DNA of 64,000 bases. Origin: Rhodospirillum sp047263945 (GTDB taxonomy: Bacteria; Pseudomonadota; Alphaproteobacteria; Rhodospirillales; Rhodospirillaceae). The stretch lies in NCBI RefSeq assembly GCF_047263945.1, contig NZ_JBLAVB010000002.1:496001-560000 (forward strand). Reading direction: 5' to 3'. Made by a program: the position numbers and the translations under genes. Shown here piece after piece: positions 8,803-16,996 of the stretch; the first letter of the stretch is position 1, and each line of letters begins with the position of its first letter. The notes beneath the pieces were generated by a model. It was not told the origin of the DNA and made no database searches. It worked only from the letters and a program-made list of their open reading frames with translations.

Positions 8803-8926
8803 CGTCATTCCCGCGCACGCGGGAATCCAGGGTGGGAGCAGGCAAGGGAAGCAAATCCCGCGACGCCAGTGCATTTGACAGCGGCACCGAAATCAACCCT
8901 GGATGCCCGTTTTCACGGGCATGACG
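8803..8926. repeat. 124-base inverted repeat of the ATTCCCGCG...CGGGAAT class
   Basis: The two arms, 8803-8832 and 8897-8926, are near-complementary over 30 bases. Each also contains a small internal palindrome (ATTCCCGCG/CGCGGGAAT on the left, GCCCG/CGGGC on the right). The family is widespread in bacterial intergenic DNA. No coding capacity is seen in the 64-base centre. Confidence 0.8.
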
Positions 8927-8964
8927 GAAACCTTTAATTTCACGGCATGACTTTTGGTTTGGGC

Positions 8965-9110
8965 TCTTAGAGCATCGAGCGGAAAAGTGGGGACCGCAGG
9001 GAACGCGGAGCGGACAACCGGTTTTCCGGTCCACGCGATGCTCTAACCATATGATTTTAGATCAAATTATCCGCCCTAAATCGATTCCGATTTAGGGCGG
9101 TTTGATCTAA
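8965..9110. repeat. Bipartite palindromic repeat B, full copy
   Basis: Two hairpins are joined by a short linker. Palindrome 1 (8965-9046) starts TTAGAGCATCGAGCGGAAAAG and ends GCGATGCTCTAA. The linker is CCATATGATT. Palindrome 2 (9057-9110) starts TTAGATCAAATTATCCGCCC and ends GGGCGGTTTGATCTAA. Compared with the copy at 24631, palindrome 1 has an extra ~24-base loop. Other copies are at 2705 (partial), 14898 (interrupted), 24631, and 43220 (reversed). Confidence 0.85.
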
Positions 9111-9548
9111 TGGTGTGACCGGGGACCTGCCGCGTCTCCGGTTTATCCTGAAAACAAGGGGGCTGCGCCCGGCGTTTGAGGGCGGGGGAAAATCAGACAA
9201 GCCGGTTCACCCGATTGCCCTGGATCGGGTTTTTTTGGTCTATGCGGTGGGGCTGCCCTGGGGCACACTGTTCCCTAACACGGCGCGAGTCCCCGGATTT
9301 CCCCCATGGCCCAGATTTCCACCATGGACGATTCCCGGAGCGGGAGCGCGGGGACGAGAGTTCGACGACCATCGCCGATCGGTACCAAACGATCGACTTC
9401 AATCGCCAGCCGGATGCCCCTTTCGGTTCCTGCCTTGTGGTGGGAGCGTCTCGAGTCGCGTCGAAAAACAAGGCCGTCCCGCTGGTTCCCAATCATGGAC
9501 CGGAGAGGACTGGTCCCCACCAGGAAACTTTCAGGATACCCGCCCAAG
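9111..9548. other. Gene-free stretch before the malic enzyme
   Basis: No convincing gene. Frames are open on both strands because of high GC, but their translations are rich in Pro, Arg and Gly, show no domain pattern, and run into the malic enzyme out of frame. The malic-enzyme frame itself is open back to 9306, but that extension is low-complexity and unlike the family N terminus. The stretch probably carries the malic-enzyme promoter and leader; no clear -35/-10 pair is evident. Confidence 0.5.
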
Positions 9549-11810
9549 ATGTCCGACGACACGAAACGCAATTTCGAACGCGAAGCGCTTCTGTTCCACA
9601 CCACCGGTCGCCCCGGCAAGATTGAAATCGCCCCAACCAAGCCGTTGAACACCCAGCGGGACCTGTCTTTGGCCTATTCGCCGGGCGTGGCTGCTCCCTG
9701 TCTGGAAATCCAGCGCGATCCCGCCACCGCATACGATTATACCGCCAAGGGGAATTTGGTGGCGATCATCTCCAATGGCACCGCAGTCTTGGGCCTGGGG
9801 GATCTGGGCGCGTTGGCAAGCAAACCGGTGATGGAGGGCAAGGCGGTTCTATTCAAGAAATTCGCCGACGTCGACGGCATCGACCTGGAGGTCGACACCC
9901 GGGACGTGGAGGAATTCATCAACGCTGTCCGCTATCTGGGTCCCAGCTTTGGCGGGATCAATCTGGAGGACATCAAGGCGCCGGAATGCTTCATCATCGA
10001 ACAGCGCTTGCGTGAGTTGATGGATATTCCCGTGTTCCATGACGACCAGCATGGTACGGCCATCATTGCCGCCGCGGGTCTGGTGAACGCCCTGGAGTTG
10101 TCGAACCGGACCATTGACGAGATCCGCATTGTGGTCAACGGTGCCGGTGCCGCAGCCATCGCTTGTGTTGAGCTGGTCAAGGCCATGGGCGTTCCCCATA
10201 ACAACGTGACCATGTGTGACACCAAGGGGGTCATCCACAAGGGTCGCACAGACCTGAACCAGTGGAAATCGGCCCATGCCGTCGAGTCCGAAGCCCGGAC
10301 TCTGGCAGAGGCCATGGATGGGGCCAATGTGTTTTTCGGCTTGTCCAAAAAGGGCACGGTGACGCCGGAGATGGTCGCCTCCATGGCCGATCAGCCTATC
10401 ATTTTCGCCATGGCCAACCCCGATCCGGAAATTACACCGGAAGAGGTGAGGAGCGTGCGCAAGGACGCCATCATGGCGACGGGCCGCTCCGATTACCCCA
10501 ACCAGATCAACAATGTCTTGGGTTTTCCCTATATCTTCCGTGGCGCGCTCGACGTGCGGGCTCGGACCATCAATGAGGACATGAAGATTGCCGCTGCCAA
10601 GGCCATCGCCGCGCTCGCCCGGGAGGATGTGCCCGACGAGGTGGCGGCGGCCTATTCGGGGCGGCGCCTGCGCTATGGCCCGGAATACATCATTCCCGTG
10701 CCCTTCGATCCTCGGTTGATCGCCGCCATTCCTCCGGCCGTGGCGGAAGCCGCCATGGCCTCTGGGGTGGCCCAAAAGCCGATCATTGACATGGATGGCT
10801 ATCGACGGGAGCTGTCCGCTCGCTTGGACCCCACGGCGGCGAGCCTGCAAGCCCTGGCCCGCGAAGCGGCGAGCAATCCCAAGCGGGTGGTCTTCGCCGA
10901 GGGCGAGGAAGAGAAGATGATCCGCGCTGCCGTATCCTACCGCAATGCTGGGTACGGCACGCCCTTGCTGGTAGGCCGCGAAGAAAAGATCAAGGAAACC
11001 ATGAAGTCCTTGGGTTTGACGGGTCTGGAGGGCATGGAAATCCACAATGCCCGCCTATCCTATCACACCAAGCATTATACCGACTTCCTGTACCGGCGCC
11101 TGCGGCGGCAGGGCTATTTGTATCGGGACGTCCAGCGGATGGTGAACCAGGATCGCAATATTTTTGCCTCCTGCATGGTGGCACTGGAAGACGCGGACGC
11201 CATGGTTACGGGCACGACTCGCCATTTCCACACCTGCCTGAACGATATCACCAAGGCCGTCGACACCAATCCTGGAGAACGGGTTTTCTCGGTTTCGCTG
11301 ATGGTTGCCCGGGGTCGGACGGTTTTCATTGCCGACACCAATGTCCATGAAGCGCCGAGTGCAGAGATCCTGGCCGATATCGCCGTGCAGACCGCCGCGC
11401 TGGCCCGCCGTATGGGGCATGAGCCTCGGGTCGCTTTGTTGTCCTATTCCACCTTCGGCGCGCCCCAGGGCCGAACGCCAGATAAACCCCGTCAAGCGGT
11501 CTCGATCCTGGAAGAGCGGAACGTGGAGTTCGAATTCGACGGCGAGATTGGCGCCCATGTGGCCCTGGACCCGAACCTGTTGAAATTGTATCCGTTCTGT
11601 CGCTTGTCTGGACCGGCGAACGTGTTGATCATGCCGGGACTGCATTCGGCCAATATTTCTTCGAAGCTGATGCAGAAACTTGGCGGGGCGACGATGATTG
11701 GTCCGGTGATGATGGGTTTGTCCCGCCCCTGCCAGATTGTTCAAATGGACGCCACGGTCTCCGATATCGTGCATATGGCCACCCTCGCTGCAGTGGAGGC
11801 CGGGCGGTAG
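9549..11810 (+). CDS. maeB: NADP-dependent malic enzyme with phosphotransacetylase-like C-terminal domain
   Basis: 753 residues, the length of the MaeB-type two-domain enzyme. Residues ~1-430 are the malic enzyme (LAYSPGVAAPC near the N terminus, VFHDDQHGTA, the nucleotide-binding VVNGAGAAAIA, and FAMANPDPEI), which oxidatively decarboxylates malate to pyruvate. Residues ~430-750 resemble phosphotransacetylase and are usually considered regulatory, binding acetyl-CoA. Start ATG 9549 (MSDDTKRNFEREALLFH) matches the family N terminus. It stands alone after a repeat-rich gap, and phoR follows after a short hairpin. Confidence 0.95.
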   Translation: MSDDTKRNFEREALLFHTTGRPGKIEIAPTKPLNTQRDLSLAYSPGVAAPCLEIQRDPATAYDYTAKGNLVAIISNGTAVLGLGDLGALASKPVMEGKAVLFKKFADVDGIDLEVDTRDVEEFINAVRYLGPSFGGINLEDIKAPECFIIEQRLRELMDIPVFHDDQHGTAIIAAAGLVNALELSNRTIDEIRIVVNGAGAAAIACVELVKAMGVPHNNVTMCDTKGVIHKGRTDLNQWKSAHAVESEARTLAEAMDGANVFFGLSKKGTVTPEMVASMADQPIIFAMANPDPEITPEEVRSVRKDAIMATGRSDYPNQINNVLGFPYIFRGALDVRARTINEDMKIAAAKAIAALAREDVPDEVAAAYSGRRLRYGPEYIIPVPFDPRLIAAIPPAVAEAAMASGVAQKPIIDMDGYRRELSARLDPTAASLQALAREAASNPKRVVFAEGEEEKMIRAAVSYRNAGYGTPLLVGREEKIKETMKSLGLTGLEGMEIHNARLSYHTKHYTDFLYRRLRRQGYLYRDVQRMVNQDRNIFASCMVALEDADAMVTGTTRHFHTCLNDITKAVDTNPGERVFSVSLMVARGRTVFIADTNVHEAPSAEILADIAVQTAALARRMGHEPRVALLSYSTFGAPQGRTPDKPRQAVSILEERNVEFEFDGEIGAHVALDPNLLKLYPFCRLSGPANVLIMPGLHSANISSKLMQKLGGATMIGPVMMGLSRPCQIVQMDATVSDIVHMATLAAVEAGR

Positions 11811-11831
11811 CGGAGTCCTTTGGTCGCGATT

Positions 11832-11859
11832 GGCCGGGTCCAATTTTTTGGATCCGGCC
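11832..11859 (+). terminator. Hairpin between maeB and phoR
   Basis: GGCCGGGTCC (11832-11841) pairs with GGATCCGGCC (11850-11859), 10 bp with one G-U, around an A/T-rich loop. There is no T run after the stem, so it may be a weak terminator or a processing site. Confidence 0.4.
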
Positions 11860-11877
11860 CATAGGAAAGGACCCCCC

Positions 11878-13320
11878 ATGGACCGCCAGACTCCCAGCCT
11901 TGGCCGCCTGATTGGCGTGTCAGCCCTGGTCTGTTCACCCGCAACGGGGATTCTGTTGGCCCTGGTTCTGACGGGGGAAGCCAATCCGGCCACGGCTCTG
12001 CCGGCCATCGGGGCGATTATCGGTCTGACGGCTCTGTTGATCCGGTCGTTCCTGGGGGATTTGTCCCTGGTCATTCTGCGGATGCGGATCATGACCAGCG
12101 AATCCATTGAGGCGGACCGGATGGAAGAGGGGGGCCCCCTTCCCCGCCTGGATGTGGCCCAGCGGATTCTGACTGCGGCCAATGCCCTGGACCGGACTTG
12201 GCGCAAGCGACACAAGGTCCTGCGAGATCAAGTGTGGTCGGATGGCCAGGTGCTCAACAATCTGCCCGATCCCTTGCTGATGATCGGTACCGATGCCATC
12301 GTCACACGGGCCAACGAAGCCGCTCGTGTTCTGTTCAACAGGGAACCCGCAGGACAGGAAATCACCAGTTTCCTGCGGGACCCCAATGTTCTGGATACCA
12401 TCGAATCGGTTCTGACCACCGAGGAATCGCGGCAGGCTACCTGGATTATGCCGGGTACCGTGGAGCGGGAATTCGAAGTGCGGGCCACCCGTTTGCCCAC
12501 CAAAGGGGTGGATGGTTCCTTGGCGCTTTTGACCCTTCACGACATCACCGCCCTGCGTCGGTTGGAGCAGATGCGCGCCGATTTTGTGGCCAATGCCAGC
12601 CATGAATTGCGGACCCCGCTGTCCAGTCTGATCGGTTTCACCGAGACCCTGGCGGGAAGTGCCAAGGATGATCCCGAGGCGCGGGAGGCTTTTTTGGCGA
12701 TCATGCTGGAACAGGCCCAGCGCATGCAGCGCCTGATTGAGGACCTGCTCTCCCTATCCCGAATCGAGATGGAGGAGCATAGTCCCCCCAATGACCCTGT
12801 GGAGGTGGTCCGTGTTCTGGAAAGCGTGCGCAAGTTCCTGGATATCAAGGCACGGGACAAATCCATGGAGATCCGAATCGAGTCGGATGCCGCCCTCCCC
12901 CCGGCCATTGGCGATGGGGACCAACTGTCGCAGATCTTTCAGAACCTGATGGACAACGCCATCAAATACGGACGCCCTGGAACGCCGGTAATGGTCGGCG
13001 TCGCCCTGTGCGACCGAGGTCCGCCGGCCATGCCTGCGGCCTTGCGCGCGCCCTGCCTCAAGGTCAGCGTCCGTGATCAGGGCGAGGGCATTGGCAAGGA
13101 ACACTTGCCTCGCCTGACCGAGCGGTTCTATCGGGTGGACAAAGCGCGCTCCCGGGCCATGGGGGGGACGGGTCTGGGTCTGGCCATCGTAAAACATGTG
13201 GTGGCGCGTCACCGTGGGGCCCTGACCATTGAAAGCAAGCAGGGCGAGGGCACGACGATCAGTGTCTTTCTTCCCTTGCATGGGGCGAAACGGATGGGGG
13301 CGGTCAACGCCGCAGAGTAG
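11878..13320 (+). CDS. phoR: PhoR-type sensor histidine kinase
   Basis: 480 residues. Two short N-terminal hydrophobic stretches (~10-60) anchor it in the membrane. A PAS domain (~125-220) begins near VLNNLPDPLLMIGTDAIV. The H-box FVANASHELRTPLSSL has H242, followed by the N-box QNLMDNAIKYG and the G-boxes DQGEGIG and GGTGLGLAIVKH. The short membrane anchor with a PAS and no large periplasmic loop, plus phoU directly downstream, identify PhoR of the phosphate-starvation system. The start at 11878 follows AGGAAAGGA. No phoB or pst transporter genes lie in this window, so the partner regulator must be elsewhere or after a rearrangement. Confidence 0.88.
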   Translation: MDRQTPSLGRLIGVSALVCSPATGILLALVLTGEANPATALPAIGAIIGLTALLIRSFLGDLSLVILRMRIMTSESIEADRMEEGGPLPRLDVAQRILTAANALDRTWRKRHKVLRDQVWSDGQVLNNLPDPLLMIGTDAIVTRANEAARVLFNREPAGQEITSFLRDPNVLDTIESVLTTEESRQATWIMPGTVEREFEVRATRLPTKGVDGSLALLTLHDITALRRLEQMRADFVANASHELRTPLSSLIGFTETLAGSAKDDPEAREAFLAIMLEQAQRMQRLIEDLLSLSRIEMEEHSPPNDPVEVVRVLESVRKFLDIKARDKSMEIRIESDAALPPAIGDGDQLSQIFQNLMDNAIKYGRPGTPVMVGVALCDRGPPAMPAALRAPCLKVSVRDQGEGIGKEHLPRLTERFYRVDKARSRAMGGTGLGLAIVKHVVARHRGALTIESKQGEGTTISVFLPLHGAKRMGAVNAAE

Positions 13321-13442
13321 GGAGGGCAAGAGGTTTCTTTTTCCGCAAATTGCTCTCACTCTCGGGTCTATTTTGCGTCAAGGCCGTTTCAATGATATGA
13401 ACAGGTTTGCTGTTCTCTCCCATTGAAACGAGTGCCGCCGTT

Positions 13443-14198
13443 ATGACTGCGACCCGCCCGCCGTTCCACACCGTGAGTTCCTATGACGATGAACTGCGGG
13501 GTCTGGATTCCCTGATTCAGCAGATGGGCGGTCTGGCCATTTCCCAGACCCGCGACGCCATCCAGGGAATCGTCAACCAGTCCGATGAAAGCGATGCGCT
13601 GATCAAGGAAAGGGAAGAGCGAATCAACGCGCTGGAACACCAGGTCAATGAGCAGGTGGTGCGCCTTTTGGCCCTGCGCCAACCCGTGGCCAATGACCTG
13701 CGAACCGTGGTAACCGCCTTAAAGGCGTCCTCCATGCTGGAGCGGGTGGGCGATTATGCCGCCAATGCGGCCCGCCGGGGCGAAACCATGGCCGATAGTT
13801 CCATGGTGCCGGTGAAAAGCCCGGTAACACGTATGGGCGAGTTGGTGATCGCCATGCTCGACGATGCGCTGCGGGCCTTTCAGGACCGGGATCCCGAATT
13901 GGCAATCCAGGTGCGGGAACGGGATACGGAAGTGGATGCTCTCCATTCCAGCCTGTTTCGGGAACTTCTGACCTATATGTTGGAAGACCCCCGGAACATT
14001 TCGGTCTGTTCCCAACTGATGTTCATCTCCAAGAACCTGGAACGGGTGGGGGATCAGGCCACCAATATTGCCGAAGCCGCCTATTATCGGGCAACGGGGA
14101 AAGACCTGGATATGGATCGTCCCAAGGACGACACCACATCCAGCGCCGTTGCGGTTTCAGATCAAGATATGGTTGTTGAGCCCCGATTTCAGGATTGA
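13443..14198 (+). CDS. phoU: Phosphate signalling protein PhoU
   Basis: 251 residues with the two-fold repeated three-helix PhoU architecture. Each half carries the metal-binding E-x-x-x-D pattern, in ASSMLERVGDYAANAA and SKNLERVGDQATNIAE. PhoU links the Pst transporter state to PhoR and keeps the Pho regulon off when phosphate is plentiful. ATG 13443 is preferred over one 12 codons earlier because it gives the usual short N terminus. It lies 122 bases after phoR, same strand. Confidence 0.93.
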   Translation: MTATRPPFHTVSSYDDELRGLDSLIQQMGGLAISQTRDAIQGIVNQSDESDALIKEREERINALEHQVNEQVVRLLALRQPVANDLRTVVTALKASSMLERVGDYAANAARRGETMADSSMVPVKSPVTRMGELVIAMLDDALRAFQDRDPELAIQVRERDTEVDALHSSLFRELLTYMLEDPRNISVCSQLMFISKNLERVGDQATNIAEAAYYRATGKDLDMDRPKDDTTSSAVAVSDQDMVVEPRFQD

Positions 14199-14243
14199 TC
14201 GTTCCGTTGAGGTATAGACTGTTTCCTCGAAAGGGATCCCCCC

Positions 14244-14783
14244 TCACCACGCTGTGTTGACTTCGGTTCTGAGCAAGTGCTCAGACGCTTCGGAAAAGCA
14301 GACGAAGATCACACGGGCGGGATAGGGGGTTGTGCGGAGAACACGCGTGACTTCCCGCACGGCGACGGTGGCGGCGCGATCGGGCGGAAAGCTATAGACG
14401 CCCGTCGAGATCGCAGGAAAGGCAATCGTTTCGAGGGATAACTGCGCCGCCTCCTCCAGGCACCGCCGGTAGCAGGAGGCGAGCAGGCGGTCAGCTTCGC
14501 TGGGTGCATGATGGTCCCAGACAGGGCCGACGGTATGGATCACATAACGGGCAGGCAGGCCATACCCTCGGGTGACTTCGGCATCCCCCGTTTCGCAGCC
14601 GTTGAGCCGCTTGCACTCCTCAAGCAACTCTGGACCGGCAGCCCTGTGGATGGCTCCATCGACGCCCCCACCCCCCAGCAGGCTGGAATTGGCTGCGTTG
14701 ACAATGGCATCAACGGCCAAGGTGGTGATGTCCCCAAGAATCACCTCCAGGCGGTCTCGAATATCTTCGGACATGGTGTGCAT
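14244..14783 (-). CDS. Macro domain protein, O-acetyl-ADP-ribose deacetylase-like
   Basis: 179 residues (176 if the second Met at 14774 is used), essentially one macro domain. Ligand-binding motifs are clear: GDITTLAVDAIVNAANSSLL, the GGGGVDGAIHRAAG loop and the FPAISTGVYSFP segment. Such proteins remove ADP-ribose from proteins or hydrolyse O-acetyl-ADP-ribose, as E. coli YmdB does. It is convergent with phoU and transcribed away from the repeat-rich gap upstream, with no evident functional partner nearby. Confidence 0.9.
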   Translation of the reverse strand: MHTMSEDIRDRLEVILGDITTLAVDAIVNAANSSLLGGGGVDGAIHRAAGPELLEECKRLNGCETGDAEVTRGYGLPARYVIHTVGPVWDHHAPSEADRLLASCYRRCLEEAAQLSLETIAFPAISTGVYSFPPDRAATVAVREVTRVLRTTPYPARVIFVCFSEASEHLLRTEVNTAW

Positions 14784-15261
14784 CTCCCCCAGATTCTCTA
14801 TCTGTCATGGAACAAGATAGACGTCTTGGCGGAAAACGCAAAACGCGCGCGGTCCTGAATACCGCGCGCGTTCTCAAGTGGCGTGGGATGCGAAGGGTTA
14901 GAGCATCGAGCGGAAAAGTGGGGACCGAAGGGAACGCGGAGCGGACAACCGGTTTTCCGGCACTGTACACGACAGCTGGTCCTTTCCCGTCACGGGGCTT
15001 TGCCCCGTTCCCCACTGGGGCCGAAAGGCCCCAGACCCCGGGCAGTTGCTGGCCGAAAGGCCCCAGACCCCAGGTTGTTATTTTCAAAAGAAAAAGAGGG
15101 GTTTGGGGGCATCGCCCCCAAATGGGCTTGGGCACTCGCCCAAAAAACACGAGACACAGTCGTGTCCTGTGGGGAGCCGGTCCAAGCGATGCTTTAACCA
15201 TATGAGCCTAGATCAAATGATCCCCCCTAAATCGGTTTCGATTTAGGGGGGGGGGGGTGAT
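14784..15261. other. Gene-free repeat block between the macrodomain gene and ppa
   Basis: About 480 bases with no credible gene. The stretch holds a bipartite palindromic repeat (14898-15265) split by a GC-rich element (14961-15176). Bases 14784-14897 should contain the macrodomain promoter on the minus strand, but no strong consensus is visible. Confidence 0.7.
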
Positions 15262-15265
15262 CTAG
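14898..15265. repeat. Bipartite palindromic repeat B, interrupted copy
   Basis: The left arm of palindrome 1 (14898-14960) runs to CCGGTTTTCCGG, then 216 foreign bases intervene. The copy resumes at CCGGTCCAAGCGATGCT (from 15177) with the CATATG linker and palindrome 2 (15208-15265). One arm of palindrome 2 has a run of 12 G. The TAG that ends ppa on the minus strand (15262-15264) lies inside the outer arm. Confidence 0.85.
14961..15176. mobile_element. GC-rich hairpin-rich element D, inserted in repeat B
   Basis: The segment is flanked by CCGG on both sides (14957-14960 and 15177-15180), where uninterrupted copies have CCGG once, which suggests a 4-base target duplication. It holds serial small palindromes (CGGGGCTTTGCCCCG, GGGGCCGAAAGGCCCC twice). 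Near its right end is a CACGA/TCGTG hairpin that, read on the minus strand, is followed by T6. Related sequence recurs at 18765, 19128, 27478, 30938 and 49100. It encodes no protein. Confidence 0.6.
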
Positions 15266-15798
15266 GCTTTCGCCTTCTTCTCTGCTTCAATACCGGCTTG
15301 GATCACCTTCCACGCATCTTCGGGGCCACCCCAGCCGAGGATCTTGACCCACTTGCCCTCTTCCAAGTCCTTGTAGTGGGCAAAGAAGTGCTCGATGCGT
15401 TGCAGCTCGACGGGACGGACGTCCTTGTAGCTGTTTACGTTGTCGTGGTAGGGGTGCAGTTTGGAATGGGGAACGCCCAGGACCTTTTCGTCCTTACCGG
15501 CCTCGTCTTCCATGTACAGCACGCCGATGGGGCGGGTCCGCAGCACGGAGCCAACGGCCACGGGGATACGACCGATCACCACCACATCTACCGCGTCACC
15601 GTCCTCGGACAGGGTGTGGGGAATGAAGCCATAGTTGCTGGGGTAATGCATGGCGGTGTGCAGGAAACGGTCGACGTACATGGCCCCGGATTCTTTATCC
15701 ACCTCGTACTTGACCGGATCCGCGCGCATCGGAATCTCGATGATGACGTTGACGTCCTCCGGCGGGTTCTTGCCGACGGGGATCTTCTTGATGTCCAT
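15262..15798 (-). CDS. ppa: Inorganic pyrophosphatase
   Basis: 178 residues, a family I soluble pyrophosphatase that hydrolyses PPi to drive biosynthesis. Active-site elements visible are the Tyr/Lys-rich KYEVDKESGAMYVDRF, YGFIPHTLSEDGDAVDVVVIG (a DGDPxD motif with Ala in place of Pro but all Asp kept), and VLGVPHSK. ATG 15798 is chosen because it gives the standard MDIKKIPVGKNPPEDVN start; upstream codons are Pro/Arg-rich. Its stop codon lies within the adjoining palindromic repeat. Confidence 0.95.
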   Translation of the reverse strand: MDIKKIPVGKNPPEDVNVIIEIPMRADPVKYEVDKESGAMYVDRFLHTAMHYPSNYGFIPHTLSEDGDAVDVVVIGRIPVAVGSVLRTRPIGVLYMEDEAGKDEKVLGVPHSKLHPYHDNVNSYKDVRPVELQRIEHFFAHYKDLEEGKWVKILGWGGPEDAWKVIQAGIEAEKKAKA

Positions 15799-15960
15799 GA
15801 AACCTGTTTCCTCTCTCGATAGACGAAATCGCCGTCTCCCCCAGGGCGGCGGCGGGCGCACAGTATCTGTTTTGCAGGTGCGGGAAAAGCCCGAGTCCGT
15901 ACTTTACGGGGGGAAGCGACCTGCTATTGTCCGATTGTTGCTGTATGGAAGGTTTTTCCC

Positions 15961-16992
15961 GTGCCCTCTCCCCCCTTTTCCCCACCCGAATCCATTCTTG
16001 TCCATGTGGGGCTGGACCTCGTTGGCGATGGCTTGTTGAAGCTGCCCTTTGTCAATGGCCTGCGGCTGGCCTTCCCCGAGGCCCGGATTACGTGGCTTGC
16101 CGGGACGGGGCCGACGGTTTTCGATGGGGCGCTGAAAGCCCAGGTCGAGGGAAAAATCGACGAGGTCATCCAGACCACTGGGTTGACCAAATCCTGGAAA
16201 CGGATCCTCGGTCACCCCTTGCGCGGCACGGCGGGGGCGGGGCGGTCCTGGGATCTGGTGATTGACACCCAGACCTCCACCCGCCCGGCCCTGATCCTCT
16301 GGCGGGTGCCGCACCGGCTCTATCTTTCCAGTGCCCTGAGTTACCGGCTTTGTTTCGAGCGGCCCCCCGCCGAGTACCATCGTCCGGCCCATATGACCCG
16401 GCGCCTGTTGGATCTGCTGTGGTTGGCAACGGGGAAGACCCGGACCTTCCCCATGGCCTACGACCTGATTCCCGCCCCGGGTGACCGGGAGGAGGCCGCG
16501 CGGCTGCTTCCCAACGACGGTACGGAGACCGCGCCCTGGGTGGCGCTTTGTCCCGGGGCCGGAGGGCGTTGGAAATGCTGGCCTCTGGAGTGTTTTATCG
16601 GGCTGGCGCGCCAGCTGACGGATCGGGGGGCCCGACCGGTGTTCCTGCTCGGGCCGGATGAGACCGAATGGCGCGAGCCCCTGGCGAAGGCCCTATCCCC
16701 CGCCCGCTTCCCCTTGCAGGAGGCCGGTTGGGGATCCCTGACCCTGTCGGCTGCAGTGATGGGCCAATGCGCGGCGGTGGTTTGCAACGACGCGGGGGTG
16801 GGGCATATCGCCGCAGGCTCTGGGGCCCCGTTGATCAGCCTGTTTGGCCCCACGGCACCAGAGAAATTCGCCCCCTGCACAGACAAAGGCACCATCCTGC
16901 GTGCCCAGGACTGGGGGGGGCCGGAGATGGAGCGGATTCCCGTGGAAGCTGTCGTGGAGGCCGTGTGGGCCGCCCTGCCCTCTCCTCTGTGA
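15961..16992 (+). CDS. Glycosyltransferase family 9 (heptosyltransferase-like) protein
   Basis: 343 residues from a GTG start. A GT9 Rossmann fold is indicated by DLVGDGLLKLPFVNGLR near the N terminus, LCPGAGGRWKCWP mid-protein, and the donor-site segment CNDAGVGHIAAGSGAPLISLFGPTAPEKF. Such enzymes add heptose or related sugars to lipopolysaccharide core at the cytoplasmic membrane face. It stands alone, divergent from ppa and convergent with the AmpG-like gene. Another GT9 gene is at 55364. Acceptor and donor cannot be assigned. Confidence 0.85.
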   Translation: MPSPPFSPPESILVHVGLDLVGDGLLKLPFVNGLRLAFPEARITWLAGTGPTVFDGALKAQVEGKIDEVIQTTGLTKSWKRILGHPLRGTAGAGRSWDLVIDTQTSTRPALILWRVPHRLYLSSALSYRLCFERPPAEYHRPAHMTRRLLDLLWLATGKTRTFPMAYDLIPAPGDREEAARLLPNDGTETAPWVALCPGAGGRWKCWPLECFIGLARQLTDRGARPVFLLGPDETEWREPLAKALSPARFPLQEAGWGSLTLSAAVMGQCAAVVCNDAGVGHIAAGSGAPLISLFGPTAPEKFAPCTDKGTILRAQDWGGPEMERIPVEAVVEAVWAALPSPL

Positions 16993-16996
16993 CTGG

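Noticed and set aside
8803..8926. Possible CRISPR repeat (CGGGAAT motif repeated)
   Set aside because: There are only two arms, in inverted orientation, with no regular spacers and no cas genes.
9115..9648. A 177-codon open frame before and across the malic-enzyme start
   Set aside because: It overlaps the conserved N-terminal part of the malic enzyme in another frame, and the translation is Pro/Arg-rich without family features.
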